From positions 186,001 to 250,000 of the IMG/VR virus record IMGVR_UViG_3300030329_006583: a stretch of DNA of 64,000 nt. One strand, written 5' to 3'. The notes below the pieces were generated by a model. That model did no database searches and was not told where the DNA came from. It saw nothing but the letters and a program-made list of their open reading frames with translations. The DNA comes from a virus. Every line of letters begins with the position of its first letter. The first letter of the stretch is position 1. Shown here piece by piece: positions 49,445 to 58,272 of the stretch. The translations under genes were made by a program, and so were the position numbers.

Positions 49445-49636
49445 TTAGTCGTGAAAATCTTCCGTATAAATGAAGGCAACCTTATTAATGACATAATGAA
49501 TATCTCCCCGTGGGCCCCACTTAAAAAATGGTATCATTCCACGTAACATCACACATATTCCGCTACCCATTAAAAACAGTCCCACCTTACAATGCAGTTT
49601 TAACTTTTTATAATATTCATTCATGGGGATGCTCAT
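49445..49636 (-). CDS. Small membrane protein, 63 aa
   Basis: Basic start MSIPMNEYYKKLKLHCK, a membrane helix (VGLFLMGSGICVMLRGMIPF) and a short polar tail. Overlaps the 3' end of the 407-aa gene by 4 bases (ATGA). Function unknown. Confidence 0.62.
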   Translation of the reverse strand: MSIPMNEYYKKLKLHCKVGLFLMGSGICVMLRGMIPFFKWGPRGDIHYVINKVAFIYTEDFHD

Positions 49637-50856
49637 TTTTTCTTGAGATCATATGAATTTCTGAAATCATTTAAAACATCTAACAATGTTTTGCCTTGTG
49701 CTGTTTTGGCCAATGATCCCTCGTCAATCCCAAATTCTGCCTGTAAAGCCGCTAATTCTTCCTGTAACGATGATTGTAAATTCATCAGGGAATCCTGAAG
49801 TTGTTGACGCGTAGTATCTGTCGATTGTTGAAAGATTTTTTCAGCAGCGGATTTAAGTAATTCATCCTCATTAACATCGGGTAATGCCTCGTCGGGATTA
49901 AGTTTTTTACCTTCTTCTTGTGCTAGCGCCCTAATTAATTCATCTCGTTGTTCCGGATTACTTAAAAATTCCTTAGCGGATTTTTCCAGTGAAGAACGTA
50001 ATGTATTTGGGTTTGCGCCCCCCAGATCCATGCCTGCCTTGGAAGCCTTTTGGAGCCCTTCTATATATTCATCCAGAGTTTTGCTATTCATCATTTCACC
50101 TATAAGTTGCCTTGAAGGCATATAAATTTCATCTAAATTTTCCAATGCATCCCTAAAACCCTCAAGGAGCTGATCAGAAGCATCCTTGAATTCGTCCAGG
50201 ATACCCATTTCTTCCATCACATCGATGATGTCAGATTGCGATATTGCACCCCCTTGTTCCAGCAAGAGATCGTTGGTTGGATAATAAGATTCTGCCACCC
50301 CAAAAAAGAACACTTTTTTTAGTGCATTAAATGCAGTTCCTATTAAACCGGTTGGATCCTTTATTTTATCTCCGCTCTCCGCGGATTCTTTTTCAGAAGG
50401 TTTACCAAATCCAGCCTCACCAAAAAAATCTCTCACAGCATCTTTGGAATCCCAGCCTTGTTGAAGTGCCGACGCCGCCAAATACCCACCTGGATTCAAT
50501 AAAAACGCTGCTAATTTAAGATCCTCTGTATCAGCGCCTAATTTTTGGCGCAAATCAGCATGTTCCTGTTTAAGGGTTTTCACCCTTTCCTTGTAATTGG
50601 TTCTTAATTCCTTTAATTTTTTAGGATCAATAGTAACCAAAACATCAAATAAAAATTTAGTGGAAGTTAGTACATCCTTAAACCCCAGCTTAGCTGCCTT
50701 GAATACATCGCTAAAAGGTTCAACAAAAATTTTACTAAATTCGCTGGTTGACATTGCAGCAAATTCATCTTCCCTCAACAGAACCTTGGCATCTGTTTCG
50801 TGTAAGATATTGCGAATATATTTTCTTACCAACTTTTCCTGGGTAATTGCTTTCAT
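49633..50856 (-). CDS. Large tagged protein, 407 aa
   Basis: MKAITQEKLVRKYIRNILHE segment ending L-H-E. The body is mostly helical and polar, with KDVLTSTKFLFDVLVTIDPK, a short FLLNPGGYLAAS hydrophobic part and long coiled coils (SLMNLQSSLQEELAALQAEF). No known domain. Its length and helical nature recall scaffold or core proteins of heads. Confidence 0.68.
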   Translation of the reverse strand: MKAITQEKLVRKYIRNILHETDAKVLLREDEFAAMSTSEFSKIFVEPFSDVFKAAKLGFKDVLTSTKFLFDVLVTIDPKKLKELRTNYKERVKTLKQEHADLRQKLGADTEDLKLAAFLLNPGGYLAASALQQGWDSKDAVRDFFGEAGFGKPSEKESAESGDKIKDPTGLIGTAFNALKKVFFFGVAESYYPTNDLLLEQGGAISQSDIIDVMEEMGILDEFKDASDQLLEGFRDALENLDEIYMPSRQLIGEMMNSKTLDEYIEGLQKASKAGMDLGGANPNTLRSSLEKSAKEFLSNPEQRDELIRALAQEEGKKLNPDEALPDVNEDELLKSAAEKIFQQSTDTTRQQLQDSLMNLQSSLQEELAALQAEFGIDEGSLAKTAQGKTLLDVLNDFRNSYDLKKK

Positions 50857-51089
50857 TCAGGTAACCTCAATTTTTTCTTGGCTTCATTTTCATAATATTG
50901 TATCACCTCTCTTTCAAACGCATTCAACACCTGCTTTTTTGTATAGGGATCGCGCGTTGAAAACAAGGTCCTCAATTTAGGTGACAATGATTTTAATAAA
51001 TATTTCTTTACCATCATCCAATCATCAAAAAATAGTCGATGGGATATCATTATATCCAATTCTTTGATAACTTGTGATGGAATATCCAT
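50853..51089 (-). CDS. Hypothetical helical protein, 78 aa
   Basis: MDIPSQVIKELDIMISHRLF and FEREVIQYYENEAKKKLRLP: a small charged helical protein, overlapping the next gene by ATGA. Not recognised. Confidence 0.62.
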   Translation of the reverse strand: MDIPSQVIKELDIMISHRLFFDDWMMVKKYLLKSLSPKLRTLFSTRDPYTKKQVLNAFEREVIQYYENEAKKKLRLPE

Positions 51090-51128
51090 AATAAATCCTT
51101 TCTCTAATAATATCTATGTTATAAGAAA

Positions 51129-51146
51129 TTGAAAAACGTTTTTCAA
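51129..51146. promoter_or_regulatory. Perfect 18-bp palindrome, candidate operator
   Basis: TTGAAAAACGTTTTTCAA between divergent genes. The minus-strand reading also contains a TTGAAA-N17-TATAAC promoter candidate that overlaps it, so a dimeric regulator could block that promoter. The RHH protein at 61117 is a possible binder, untested. Confidence 0.45.
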
Positions 51147-51191
51147 CGTTCATTTAAATAAGACGTAAATACACTTCTTAAAGGGGGAAAC

Positions 51192-51617
51192 ATGAGTGTA
51201 GGAGCAGTAGGAGCAGTATCCAGTGGAGGCGGTGCAGCCGCAGCAGGGGCAGGACGCGTGTCTCATGGTGGTGGGGTTAGTAAAGCCGGGGCCAGTGCCG
51301 GGGTAACACCAGCAGGAAATTCTGGTGGCAATAAATCCATATCAATGGGTGATGGAAACATGGTTGGGAATTCCCAAACACAAAACATTACCACACATAA
51401 TCATTTCAACATGGGTTCTCAAGACTTTTGTGCCCTGCACAATATGTCCAATGGCAGTCAGGCCGGCGGTGTACAGGCCATGCAAGGTGGAGAGCAAATG
51501 TCAATGGAAGACATGATGAAGCTTATGATGATGATGATCATGATGAAGCTTATGGAAAAAATGATGGAAGCATTGGGCGGTGGCCAAGGCGGTGGAGCTG
51601 CAATGGCGGGTGGTTAG
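51192..51617 (+). CDS. Gly/Ala/Met-rich low-complexity protein, 141 aa
   Basis: Plus-strand gene with AAAGGGGG ribosome site. A Gly/Ala/Ser-rich first half (MSVGAVGAVSSGGGAAAAGA), a Gly/Asn/His middle and a striking Met helix near residues 100-120 (MSMEDMMKLMMMMIMMKLME) ending GGGQGGGAAMAGG. It could be an amyloid-like, metal-binding or membrane-active protein. No family recognised. Confidence 0.7.
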   Translation: MSVGAVGAVSSGGGAAAAGAGRVSHGGGVSKAGASAGVTPAGNSGGNKSISMGDGNMVGNSQTQNITTHNHFNMGSQDFCALHNMSNGSQAGGVQAMQGGEQMSMEDMMKLMMMMIMMKLMEKMMEALGGGQGGGAAMAGG

Positions 51618-51619
51618 AA

Positions 51620-52225
51620 TTAACCCATTATGATTTGCCGTACATAAGTTCTTAACATATTTTCTTGCATTCCGGGGCAAAGGATGTCACGCACATTCTT
51701 CACATCAACTCCGGCCGGCATTCCTTTCTGAAACGTATCTAGATCACAGATCTCTAAGGCATGGCGCATGGCAGTCCCCGAAATATCTGGGGTTCCCACC
51801 CCACGGGTGACGCTATCCGGATCGTCTTCTGCGACAAATATCACCTTGCCACTCTCATATAAATCTGGAAAATACCTTAGGCGATTAGAGGTAGGGTAGT
51901 TCAAGGCAGTGTCTTCCGGATCCGAATAGACCCTATAGACATCATCACCCAGGGCCTCGTTTGCCCTCTCTAGGGCACTGTAGACCTTTCGAACAGGGGA
52001 ACCACCATACTCTATGGAAACATTACTCGGCATGATTGGCTCTAGCTCTTCTTTCCACACCTGTTCCATAGCGGAGCCTAGGATAGGAAGCTGGCCTTTG
52101 CGCTTACGATCTGAAATGGAAACGTATAGGATCACCTGATCATTTTCTTCTGCGGCCTTAACAACCAGCGCATGGTGACCGGCGTGATAGGGTTTCGCAG
52201 ATACAGGAACCAATCCAATTTTCAT
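51620..52225 (-). CDS. Nucleotidyltransferase, NMNAT-like, with C-terminal segment, 201 aa
   Basis: HxGH-type nucleotidyltransferase: MKIGLVPVSAKPYHAGHHAL with H14-A-G-H17, and ISGTAMRHALEICD, the I-S-x-T-x-[LI]-R motif. Such enzymes make NAD (NMNAT) or similar. Its last 13 residues, ENMLRTYVRQIIMG, are the shared segment at the C-terminus. It is the promoter-distal gene of a four-gene tagged cluster with a nuclease and a ligase-like protein. Confidence 0.75.
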   Translation of the reverse strand: MKIGLVPVSAKPYHAGHHALVVKAAEENDQVILYVSISDRKRKGQLPILGSAMEQVWKEELEPIMPSNVSIEYGGSPVRKVYSALERANEALGDDVYRVYSDPEDTALNYPTSNRLRYFPDLYESGKVIFVAEDDPDSVTRGVGTPDISGTAMRHALEICDLDTFQKGMPAGVDVKNVRDILCPGMQENMLRTYVRQIIMG

Positions 52226-52242
52226 TTAATTTTTCCTTTCAA

Positions 52243-52596
52243 TTAAAATGTATTCAATACCACATGCGCAAACAGGGTCTCAGTTTGAGGATCCCAATAA
52301 AATTGCTTAGGCCCACCGGGCATGCCGGGAGTCAATGATGAAAAGAAATGATCGGCTTGCTCTTGCGGCGGGAGACCTTTCTTAGACGACCACACCTCAT
52401 GCTGATCCGGCTTATAACTTGCCCGCGGGATATTCTGGGTCATTGCCCTAACCTCTTCCACTGTCCCAATCTTAACATCCATCTCTCTTCCGGATGGAGT
52501 TACAATCACAGTGGGGGCGCCCATGAGTTCTGCACTCTGCTCTCGCAAGAGTACTTCACCAATAATTTTCCTGAGTCGATTCTTTGTAATTTTCAC
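52243..52596 (-). CDS. Tagged protein, 117 aa
   Basis: GTG start; MKITKNRLRKIIGEVLLRE segment ends I-G-E and L-R-E. The body has TVIVTPSGREMDVKIGTVEE, a polar middle and a FYWDPQTETLFAHVVLNTF end. Located between NMNAT-like and nuclease-like genes. No known family. Confidence 0.68.
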   Translation of the reverse strand: MKITKNRLRKIIGEVLLREQSAELMGAPTVIVTPSGREMDVKIGTVEEVRAMTQNIPRASYKPDQHEVWSSKKGLPPQEQADHFFSSLTPGMPGGPKQFYWDPQTETLFAHVVLNTF

Positions 52597-52599
52597 TTA

Positions 52600-53754
52600 T
52601 TACACCTTGATTCTATCAATAATTTGGGGGGAGCTCATAGCGAGATCCTTGTATAATTTTTTCATGACAGCCTTGGAGATGTCTCCAATCTCTTGTTTGG
52701 TCGCCTTGTCCTTTAAGATCTTCTTCACTTCATCCTGGATTGTCTTCACAAAGTTGGTACCCACCACCTTGTCAATCTCTTTTTTTGCTTGCTTACGGGC
52801 GATTTTCTCGATCTCTTTCTTATCGGTTTTGGTGAGCTCTTCAAATAATAAGGATTCACGTACTAATGCACCTATAATATCCTTAATCTCACTTATTTCA
52901 GGTGACGAAGTTGAAGATAAAAATTGATACAAGCAAGCAAATGGATTGATCTTCCCAGCGCCCTCCATGGATTCCCCGGCCAAGGCTGAAAAAGAAGAAT
53001 TAGGGGGATTAAAAGTTGTTATTTTTAATTCAGGTTGAATTTCATAAAACTGACTACGAGTCGAGACCCTGATCTTAAAATTTCCCGAACCAGCCACCAT
53101 GGGAATGCTGGAATTTAAACCACAGAATTCCAAGGCACCTTTAAGGCCCAAAGGATCTTGATCGCCAATTGTATAAAAATCATCCCCGGCCTGAAGATAG
53201 TGGGCAGCGGCCGCCTTACCGATAAGATAATGCTGGGTTATAAGATTACCTACATCCACATTTTCTTCGTTAACAAAATAACGGCTCCCTCTTTCGTTAA
53301 CGAAATTTCTCATCACCTCTAGAGGAACCGCCGCCGGATCCTTTAAGCCACCTTTGGTTGTGGGAATCTTGATAATGGTGTCCGGAGATACACCCATATA
53401 TACCTTGAGGTCATCAATAAATTGTGATGCAGTAGATGAATTATTCGCTAAATCCACAGCGGCATCTGCCACGGGTGATGTAGCATTAGAAGCCCAGGTC
53501 GAACCGTCATAATAAATTCGAGGATTGGCTAAGTTGTCTTTGTGGCCCATTTTAACTTCTACGTAAGTGGATCCCACTCCAGGAACCTCTACCAAAACAT
53601 CCGGATATCTTACATCTCCGCCAGCTGCAGAAGCCTTAAATATTTCACGACCTGCATTATTAATTGCGCCGGCGACCTCGGCCTCAAAAGCATCAGAGGC
53701 TTTAGATTCCATTAATAGCACTTGAACCCATTTACGCAATAAACGATCATTCAT
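52600..53754 (-). CDS. Tagged nuclease-like protein, 384 aa
   Basis: MNDRLLRKWVQVLLMES segment ends L-M-E. The first domain has PDVLVEVPGVGSTYVEVKMG, the D...E-x-K pattern of a PD-(D/E)XK nuclease. A second domain has a GLKGALEFCGLNSSIPMVAG element and the C-terminus is a long helical coil with DKKEIEKIARKQAKKEID. A weak segment, LVRESLLFEE, occurs near residue 298. Likely a DNA-processing protein packed with its neighbours. Confidence 0.7.
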   Translation of the reverse strand: MNDRLLRKWVQVLLMESKASDAFEAEVAGAINNAGREIFKASAAGGDVRYPDVLVEVPGVGSTYVEVKMGHKDNLANPRIYYDGSTWASNATSPVADAAVDLANNSSTASQFIDDLKVYMGVSPDTIIKIPTTKGGLKDPAAVPLEVMRNFVNERGSRYFVNEENVDVGNLITQHYLIGKAAAAHYLQAGDDFYTIGDQDPLGLKGALEFCGLNSSIPMVAGSGNFKIRVSTRSQFYEIQPELKITTFNPPNSSFSALAGESMEGAGKINPFACLYQFLSSTSSPEISEIKDIIGALVRESLLFEELTKTDKKEIEKIARKQAKKEIDKVVGTNFVKTIQDEVKKILKDKATKQEIGDISKAVMKKLYKDLAMSSPQIIDRIKV

Positions 53755-55040
53755 CCCATTCCACCCACAAATTCCCTTACATAATTACGGAGGAGCGACT
53801 CATTTTGACTCTTGGGAATGCGCATTGCAGCACCGATGATCTGGTTGAGGGGTGCAAAGGCCCCTGTGAGCTTGTAAAGTGCCTTGCTTCCAGGAGGATG
53901 TTCGAACACGATCCCCTCCATGCTGGAAGTGATGTTCTCGGATGATCCCAATTTGCCCAACTGTTTCTCCAACATCTTGCGTCTATCATCAGCCTTGGCA
54001 TCCCGCGCAGATGCAATCGCTTTCTTGGCGGATTCCAGCTCATCCTTAAGCCGATTCAATTCCTCGTCATGGCCACCGGTTAACGCCGAAGCCAATCCTG
54101 CCAACACCTCAACAGACATATCATGAATAATTATCTCCACCGGAGACAAAATGGTACCCAAGGCTTTCATCGCATTGGCCTGAGTACCGAGGGCACTAAT
54201 GCTTTTCTGCACGTCCTTCGGAAGATCTTTCTTGATATCAGCGATGGGAGGTAGGTCTTTGGATTCCATCCCTTGCCCAATCCCCATGATTCTCTTGATC
54301 AGCGTCTCTTGTTTGTGAACCGGAATTGGCAGGTCTCCGACCAAACCCGTTCGTAGTTTTTCCTCAGCATAATCGCCCAGCGTCATGTTATCTGTAACGC
54401 CTAACCCATCAAGTCGACTCGCAAGAGTATCATATAGCTCGGTACCGCTTAGGTCCTGCAGTTCTATCACCTGCGGACCAATCATCTTCCAGGTCTCATC
54501 ATCCAGATCTACCTGGGAATCATCAATGGCCTGCACAAGCTTACCGAACTCACCACCGTTCAATTGGACGTCAGCCAGTTTACCAGCTTCATCAAACTCC
54601 TGAAGGTTGTGCATGACGATGTAGTCACCACCGTAATTGATGACATTGGGCTTACCCGTATAGATAATCTCAGCGTTGATGAAACGTTGACCGCCGGACT
54701 CAAAGATCTCTTCCAGCTCCATGGGACTCAGTCGACCCAATCCCCGTTCAATAGCTGCAAACCCATTCATAAAAGCGCCTTTTGCGGGATGACCTTCCCA
54801 TTTGGCAGTGAACTCAGCGGGGTTCATCCCACCCTTGAGTAGATCACCCTTATTCCGAGCTGTTCGAATATTGCCTGTTTTGGGATCAATCTTAAACGCA
54901 AAGAAGATGTTTTGGCCATCAACCTTTTCAACCACCGGCATATCACCCCTAATCACCTTTTGGAGCACACCTTTCAATTCCCCAAAGGTAATATCCAGGT
55001 TTTCTTGTAAATGATTTAGATGACCTGCTAGCGCTCCCAT
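53751..55040 (-). CDS. Nucleic acid ligase/nucleotidyltransferase-like with C-terminal segment, 429 aa
   Basis: The N-terminal part has VEKVDGQNIFFAFK: K39-V-D-G42, motif I of covalent nucleotidyltransferases (the lysine takes AMP). Further motifs: FINAEIIYTG, SMEGIVFE and YKLTGAFAPLN resemble motifs III, IV and V. A coiled coil separates them. It may join nucleic acids or cap ends. The C-terminus carries SQNESLLRNYVREFVGGMG, a segment. A recurrent-type promoter is at 55064-55091. Confidence 0.75.
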   Translation of the reverse strand: MGALAGHLNHLQENLDITFGELKGVLQKVIRGDMPVVEKVDGQNIFFAFKIDPKTGNIRTARNKGDLLKGGMNPAEFTAKWEGHPAKGAFMNGFAAIERGLGRLSPMELEEIFESGGQRFINAEIIYTGKPNVINYGGDYIVMHNLQEFDEAGKLADVQLNGGEFGKLVQAIDDSQVDLDDETWKMIGPQVIELQDLSGTELYDTLASRLDGLGVTDNMTLGDYAEEKLRTGLVGDLPIPVHKQETLIKRIMGIGQGMESKDLPPIADIKKDLPKDVQKSISALGTQANAMKALGTILSPVEIIIHDMSVEVLAGLASALTGGHDEELNRLKDELESAKKAIASARDAKADDRRKMLEKQLGKLGSSENITSSMEGIVFEHPPGSKALYKLTGAFAPLNQIIGAAMRIPKSQNESLLRNYVREFVGGMG

Positions 55041-55063
55041 GTAACCTCCTATATTACATAGAT

Positions 55064-55091
55064 ATTATACCATATCTCATGTAATTTTGCA
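55064..55091 (-). promoter_or_regulatory. Putative promoter TGCAAA-N16-TATAAT
   Basis: Minus-strand TGCAAA, 16-base spacer, perfect TATAAT, 24 bases before the ligase-like gene and therefore before the ligase, nuclease, 117-aa and NMNAT cluster. Confidence 0.6.
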
Positions 55092-55364
55092 TTAAGGTTG
55101 TTCTATTTTTCTAGAAGCACGTAATTGGCGCCGAAGGATTTTTAAAAGGCCATTATAATGTTCACGGGCGTCGGTCCTACCGGGGCAACAATCACGGTGG
55201 TGTTTGGCGTCTTCAATCCGGTGTTCCAAATCCAAGGTACATGCCTTAGTGCCAAAAGACACCATTTTGCCCGACATTGTAAGGTGTTTATCGGGGACCG
55301 CTAGTTTGGTAGGGGATTCCTGAAGAATTTGACGAATCATATGTCGCAATCTGATATTATCCAT
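55092..55364 (-). CDS. Tagged small protein, 90 aa
   Basis: MDNIRLRHMIRQILQESP segment ends L-Q-E; the ATG overlaps the upstream TAA (TAATG). The body includes MVSFGTKACTLDLEHRIEDA, a KHHRDCCPGR element (CC with His nearby, maybe metal binding) and LLKILRRQLRASRKIEQP. Not recognised. Confidence 0.7.
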   Translation of the reverse strand: MDNIRLRHMIRQILQESPTKLAVPDKHLTMSGKMVSFGTKACTLDLEHRIEDAKHHRDCCPGRTDAREHYNGLLKILRRQLRASRKIEQP

Positions 55365-56008
55365 TATTTCCATAACTCCCGAATTTTCATACGAACCCCG
55401 GATTTATCTGCTGCTTCGCCCACCACGATGGGCATATCTTCGTCCCCTTCTTCTTCCTTTGTTTTTACAGTGGTTACCTTAATTTCCTCTGTCTCTTCTT
55501 CCCTTGAAGGTTTCTCGGTTGGTTTCATTTCAATGCCGGCCTTCCCGGGATCAAGGGCTAGTGTCCCAGGTTCACCATCTACCATCATATCTGCCAACCC
55601 GGCCAGGAAAACATATAGCGATTGTTTCTCGGCTGTCGTCAATTGCTCGATGTAGGTAGTAAGAGCCTTTTTCACCTTGGCATCCTTAACTGATTTACCT
55701 GAGCGCATTAGATTTAACATTTTAAAAATATCGCCGGTTTGAGGATCTGCAATTTTTTCCTGGCCCGGTTTTGCGACGTCTGTAGTGGTGATTGTCTCCT
55801 CAGAGGTTTCTTCCTCCGTTTCTTCTTCAGCTTCATCGACATTTTTTTTCTGCGAATTATCATCTTGCTCGGCTGTTTGCTGTGCCAATTGTTTTTGACG
55901 AAGGCGTTCCAATGTGCCGGTATCTTCCATTGCTGCGTCCACAGCCTCACGTACAATATTACCCAAAAAATGTTCTAGATCTTTCACATTATTAAATACC
56001 CTAGACAT
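55364..56008 (-). CDS. Acidic protein, possible head core or scaffold, 214 aa
   Basis: Start MSRVFNNVKDLEHFLGNIVRE has a loose segment (I-V-R-E). A Lys/Glu-rich disordered middle (EAEEETEEETSEETITTTD), a helical part with IFKMLNLMRSGKSVKDAKVK and a second acidic tail. Composition resembles phage head core proteins. Overlaps both neighbours by TAATG. Confidence 0.68.
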   Translation of the reverse strand: MSRVFNNVKDLEHFLGNIVREAVDAAMEDTGTLERLRQKQLAQQTAEQDDNSQKKNVDEAEEETEEETSEETITTTDVAKPGQEKIADPQTGDIFKMLNLMRSGKSVKDAKVKKALTTYIEQLTTAEKQSLYVFLAGLADMMVDGEPGTLALDPGKAGIEMKPTEKPSREEETEEIKVTTVKTKEEEGDEDMPIVVGEAADKSGVRMKIRELWK

Positions 56009-56187
56009 TATTTGCCCCCTCGCAACCACTTAATCCTATTCTGCCACCGCTCTGCATAAAGGCGGCGGTACTTTCTTTGCGGGGATTCTGTTGGTTCATT
56101 GGGTTGACGTGTATTTTTATGACGTGATTCATTCTCTTTTTGAAGAATAGAATCCATAAATTTATCAAACTGAGATTTTTTACTCAC
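56008..56187 (-). CDS. Small basic phage protein, 59 aa, GTG start
   Basis: GTG with AGGAG before it. MSKKSQFDKFMDSILQKENE, a polar middle and RRLYAERWQNRIKWLRGG, whose A-E-R-W-Q-N-R part I have seen in small phage proteins. Basic and helical, so nucleic acid or capsid contact is possible. TAATG overlap with the downstream gene. Confidence 0.72.
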   Translation of the reverse strand: MSKKSQFDKFMDSILQKENESRHKNTRQPNEPTESPQRKYRRLYAERWQNRIKWLRGGK

Positions 56188-56205
56188 TTGCTTCTCCTAT
56201 TAATA

Positions 56206-56652
56206 TTACTTATCAATTTCGTGAGGAATTATCACCGAAACTTCAGCACAATGATTTTCATCATCAAACGATATTGTATAACCTATATCTGTATCCACCT
56301 GGCGAGAATCAACAACATCATCATAAATGGTTTTGCAAACATACCCAGTTAACTTACCCGCTGATATCATTTTAATTGCCTGATCATCAGAGGCAACAAT
56401 TGTAATAATTTGTTCTTTTGAATCCTTAATTAAGCCTTTAAGTGCACCAGCAATGACAACATCCCCAAACGTAAAATGACAGGTAAAATTAGAAACACCC
56501 CATACGTCGGGATCTTCCGCTAAATCAAAATCCACCATTCCTTCAAGGGAATCGCTGATTATTAAATTATCAGGATTTGATAATACCCTATCAAATTCTT
56601 GATCAATATTCTGTGTAGTGTCCTTCGAATTCAAAATTTTGCTCCGTAACAA
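56206..56652 (-). CDS. Hypothetical protein, 148 aa
   Basis: The frame starts with a TTG and overlaps the previous gene by 50 bases, so the real start may be later, within the first 18 codons. Body is beta-rich: FTCHFTFGDVVIAGALKGLI, GYTISFDDENHCAEVSVIIP. Not recognised. Confidence 0.58.
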   Translation of the reverse strand: MLRSKILNSKDTTQNIDQEFDRVLSNPDNLIISDSLEGMVDFDLAEDPDVWGVSNFTCHFTFGDVVIAGALKGLIKDSKEQIITIVASDDQAIKMISAGKLTGYVCKTIYDDVVDSRQVDTDIGYTISFDDENHCAEVSVIIPHEIDK

Positions 56653-57028
56653 TATTTTTCTTTATAGCATCAGCAGTTTGTGCATATTCCTTATCCAGCT
56701 CAGTAATGTCATCCACCTCGTGTGTATAAACTTCAATAATTACATCGGGATAATTAATGGTTATTTTTGCATGATGATTAAACTCTTCCTGGAAATCTAG
56801 GATATCACCAACAAATAAAGCCAATTCGCGCTGTGAATCGAAAACATATGTTTTCATTAAACGCCTGGGTGATTCTACTACACGCCAAGTAGCCTTATGT
56901 GGAATAACAGGCGATTTGTGATCCATATTTTTTAACTGGGGTAAAAGATCCACTAAACATGAATCATCGGAACCTTTTTCTTCCACGTCAAAATATTCAC
57001 ACATTAATTTTCGCAAATTGGATTCCAT
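56603..57028 (-). CDS. DCoH/pterin dehydratase-like protein, 141 aa
   Basis: The C-terminal half matches pterin-4a-carbinolamine dehydratase (DCoH): RRLMKTYVFDSQRELALFVG, FQEEFNHHAKITINYPDVII and EVYTHEVDDITELDKEYAQT. The active-site H-H is present but followed by A instead of P. DCoH recycles pterin cofactors; it may also have a non-enzymatic role. The N-terminal 50 residues are unrelated. A start SNLRKLMCEYF resembles the segment only weakly. Confidence 0.72.
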   Translation of the reverse strand: MESNLRKLMCEYFDVEEKGSDDSCLVDLLPQLKNMDHKSPVIPHKATWRVVESPRRLMKTYVFDSQRELALFVGDILDFQEEFNHHAKITINYPDVIIEVYTHEVDDITELDKEYAQTADAIKKNIVTEQNFEFEGHYTEY

Positions 57029-58264
57029 TTATTCTTTCCCAAATTCATCCTGATGGGTTGCGGTTGCCTGTAATGCTTGTGCCAACACCTTCTTTCTTTT
57101 ACTAGCCCCTGCTTTATTCCAGGCATCGTAAGCAGTTGAAATTAAATCACCTTCAACCTTTGCTAAATTTGAAAGTTTAGAAAAAGCCTGCAAAGCATTT
57201 TTTACAGCTTTTTCAGTTTGATTAACATCCATTTTTTCTGAAGCTGCATCTTTCATAATCTTATTTTTTAATTTTTCCGGATTTTTTGGTGTATCCCCAA
57301 AAACCTGGTGGAGTAGGGTTTGTTTGCTTCTTTTGGGCAGGCCCAATTTTTCAATTTCACTCTCCACACGTTTGCGTGTCGTTCTCAAAATATTTTGATA
57401 TGCGGGTAATAAAAATCCTCCCACCAAAAAAAACCTAAATGAATCCAAAGCCTCAACCTCACCAGGCGCAGCCAAGAGGTCTGCCATATCATTTTTATCA
57501 ATATACCCCTCGCCTTCTAGCATTTCAACAAACTCACTAATCGCAGTCTGCTTAATTGCATCCAACTCTGACTCATCAACATTTTCCATGGTAAAATTCA
57601 ATCGACCAAGGATTCTCTCCAGGCTTTGTCTAACTCCACTAGCGGCGCTATAACCAAATTTGGTAGCAAGATCCTCTAGGCCCATCCCCTCTATTTGTTC
57701 CACCTGATCCAGTGTTAAGGATTCTTCTTCCTCCTCTTCCGGATCGAAGGTTTGATACCCTTTGCGAAATTCTTCGTATTCATTTTCATCAAAATCAATA
57801 TCCATTTGTTCCAGAAGAATTTTAAGGCTTTTTCTTAATTTCTCAATCTTGTGACTTTCATTGGTTTCCAATTCAACTACCTCTGCGTCGGTGACATCAT
57901 CTGCAATTTCGGGATTTTCATGTTTTTCCACCGCGGAATCCAGTAAATCCTGCAAACGATTATAAAAATATTCAACCTGATCATTAGGAACACGCTGCCC
58001 GAGAGCGTCTGCAGCCAAACCTAATTCAACCGGATTTGCCGGTATATATGTATCATCATCTACAGGTGGGAGATTAGCCGATAATTGTACCGCCATTTGT
58101 TCAGAAGGCAACACCGGGGTTTCGGGCGGTGAAGGTATATCAGCGGGCTCAAATTGTGTACCGGCACGTGAATTATCCACGTCGGTATAAGTGTTATACA
58201 CGTCTTCAAATAAAACCCTTTTGAGATAATTCTCCAAAACGGCCTTCGTAATCTTAATACTCAT
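57029..58264 (-). CDS. Tagged helical protein, 411 aa
   Basis: Start chosen at MSIKITKAVLENYLKRVLFE (segment ends L-F-E); the 29 codons upstream overlap the neighbouring gene and look non-coding. Acidic linker, then helical parts including KIEKLRKSLKILLEQMDIDF, a central helix domain (VEQIEGMGLEDLATKFGYSA) and a second helical domain with ALQAFSKLSNLAKVEGDLIS. No enzymatic motif. Confidence 0.68.
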   Translation of the reverse strand: MSIKITKAVLENYLKRVLFEDVYNTYTDVDNSRAGTQFEPADIPSPPETPVLPSEQMAVQLSANLPPVDDDTYIPANPVELGLAADALGQRVPNDQVEYFYNRLQDLLDSAVEKHENPEIADDVTDAEVVELETNESHKIEKLRKSLKILLEQMDIDFDENEYEEFRKGYQTFDPEEEEEESLTLDQVEQIEGMGLEDLATKFGYSAASGVRQSLERILGRLNFTMENVDESELDAIKQTAISEFVEMLEGEGYIDKNDMADLLAAPGEVEALDSFRFFLVGGFLLPAYQNILRTTRKRVESEIEKLGLPKRSKQTLLHQVFGDTPKNPEKLKNKIMKDAASEKMDVNQTEKAVKNALQAFSKLSNLAKVEGDLISTAYDAWNKAGASKRKKVLAQALQATATHQDEFGKE

Positions 58265-58272
58265 CTCAACTC

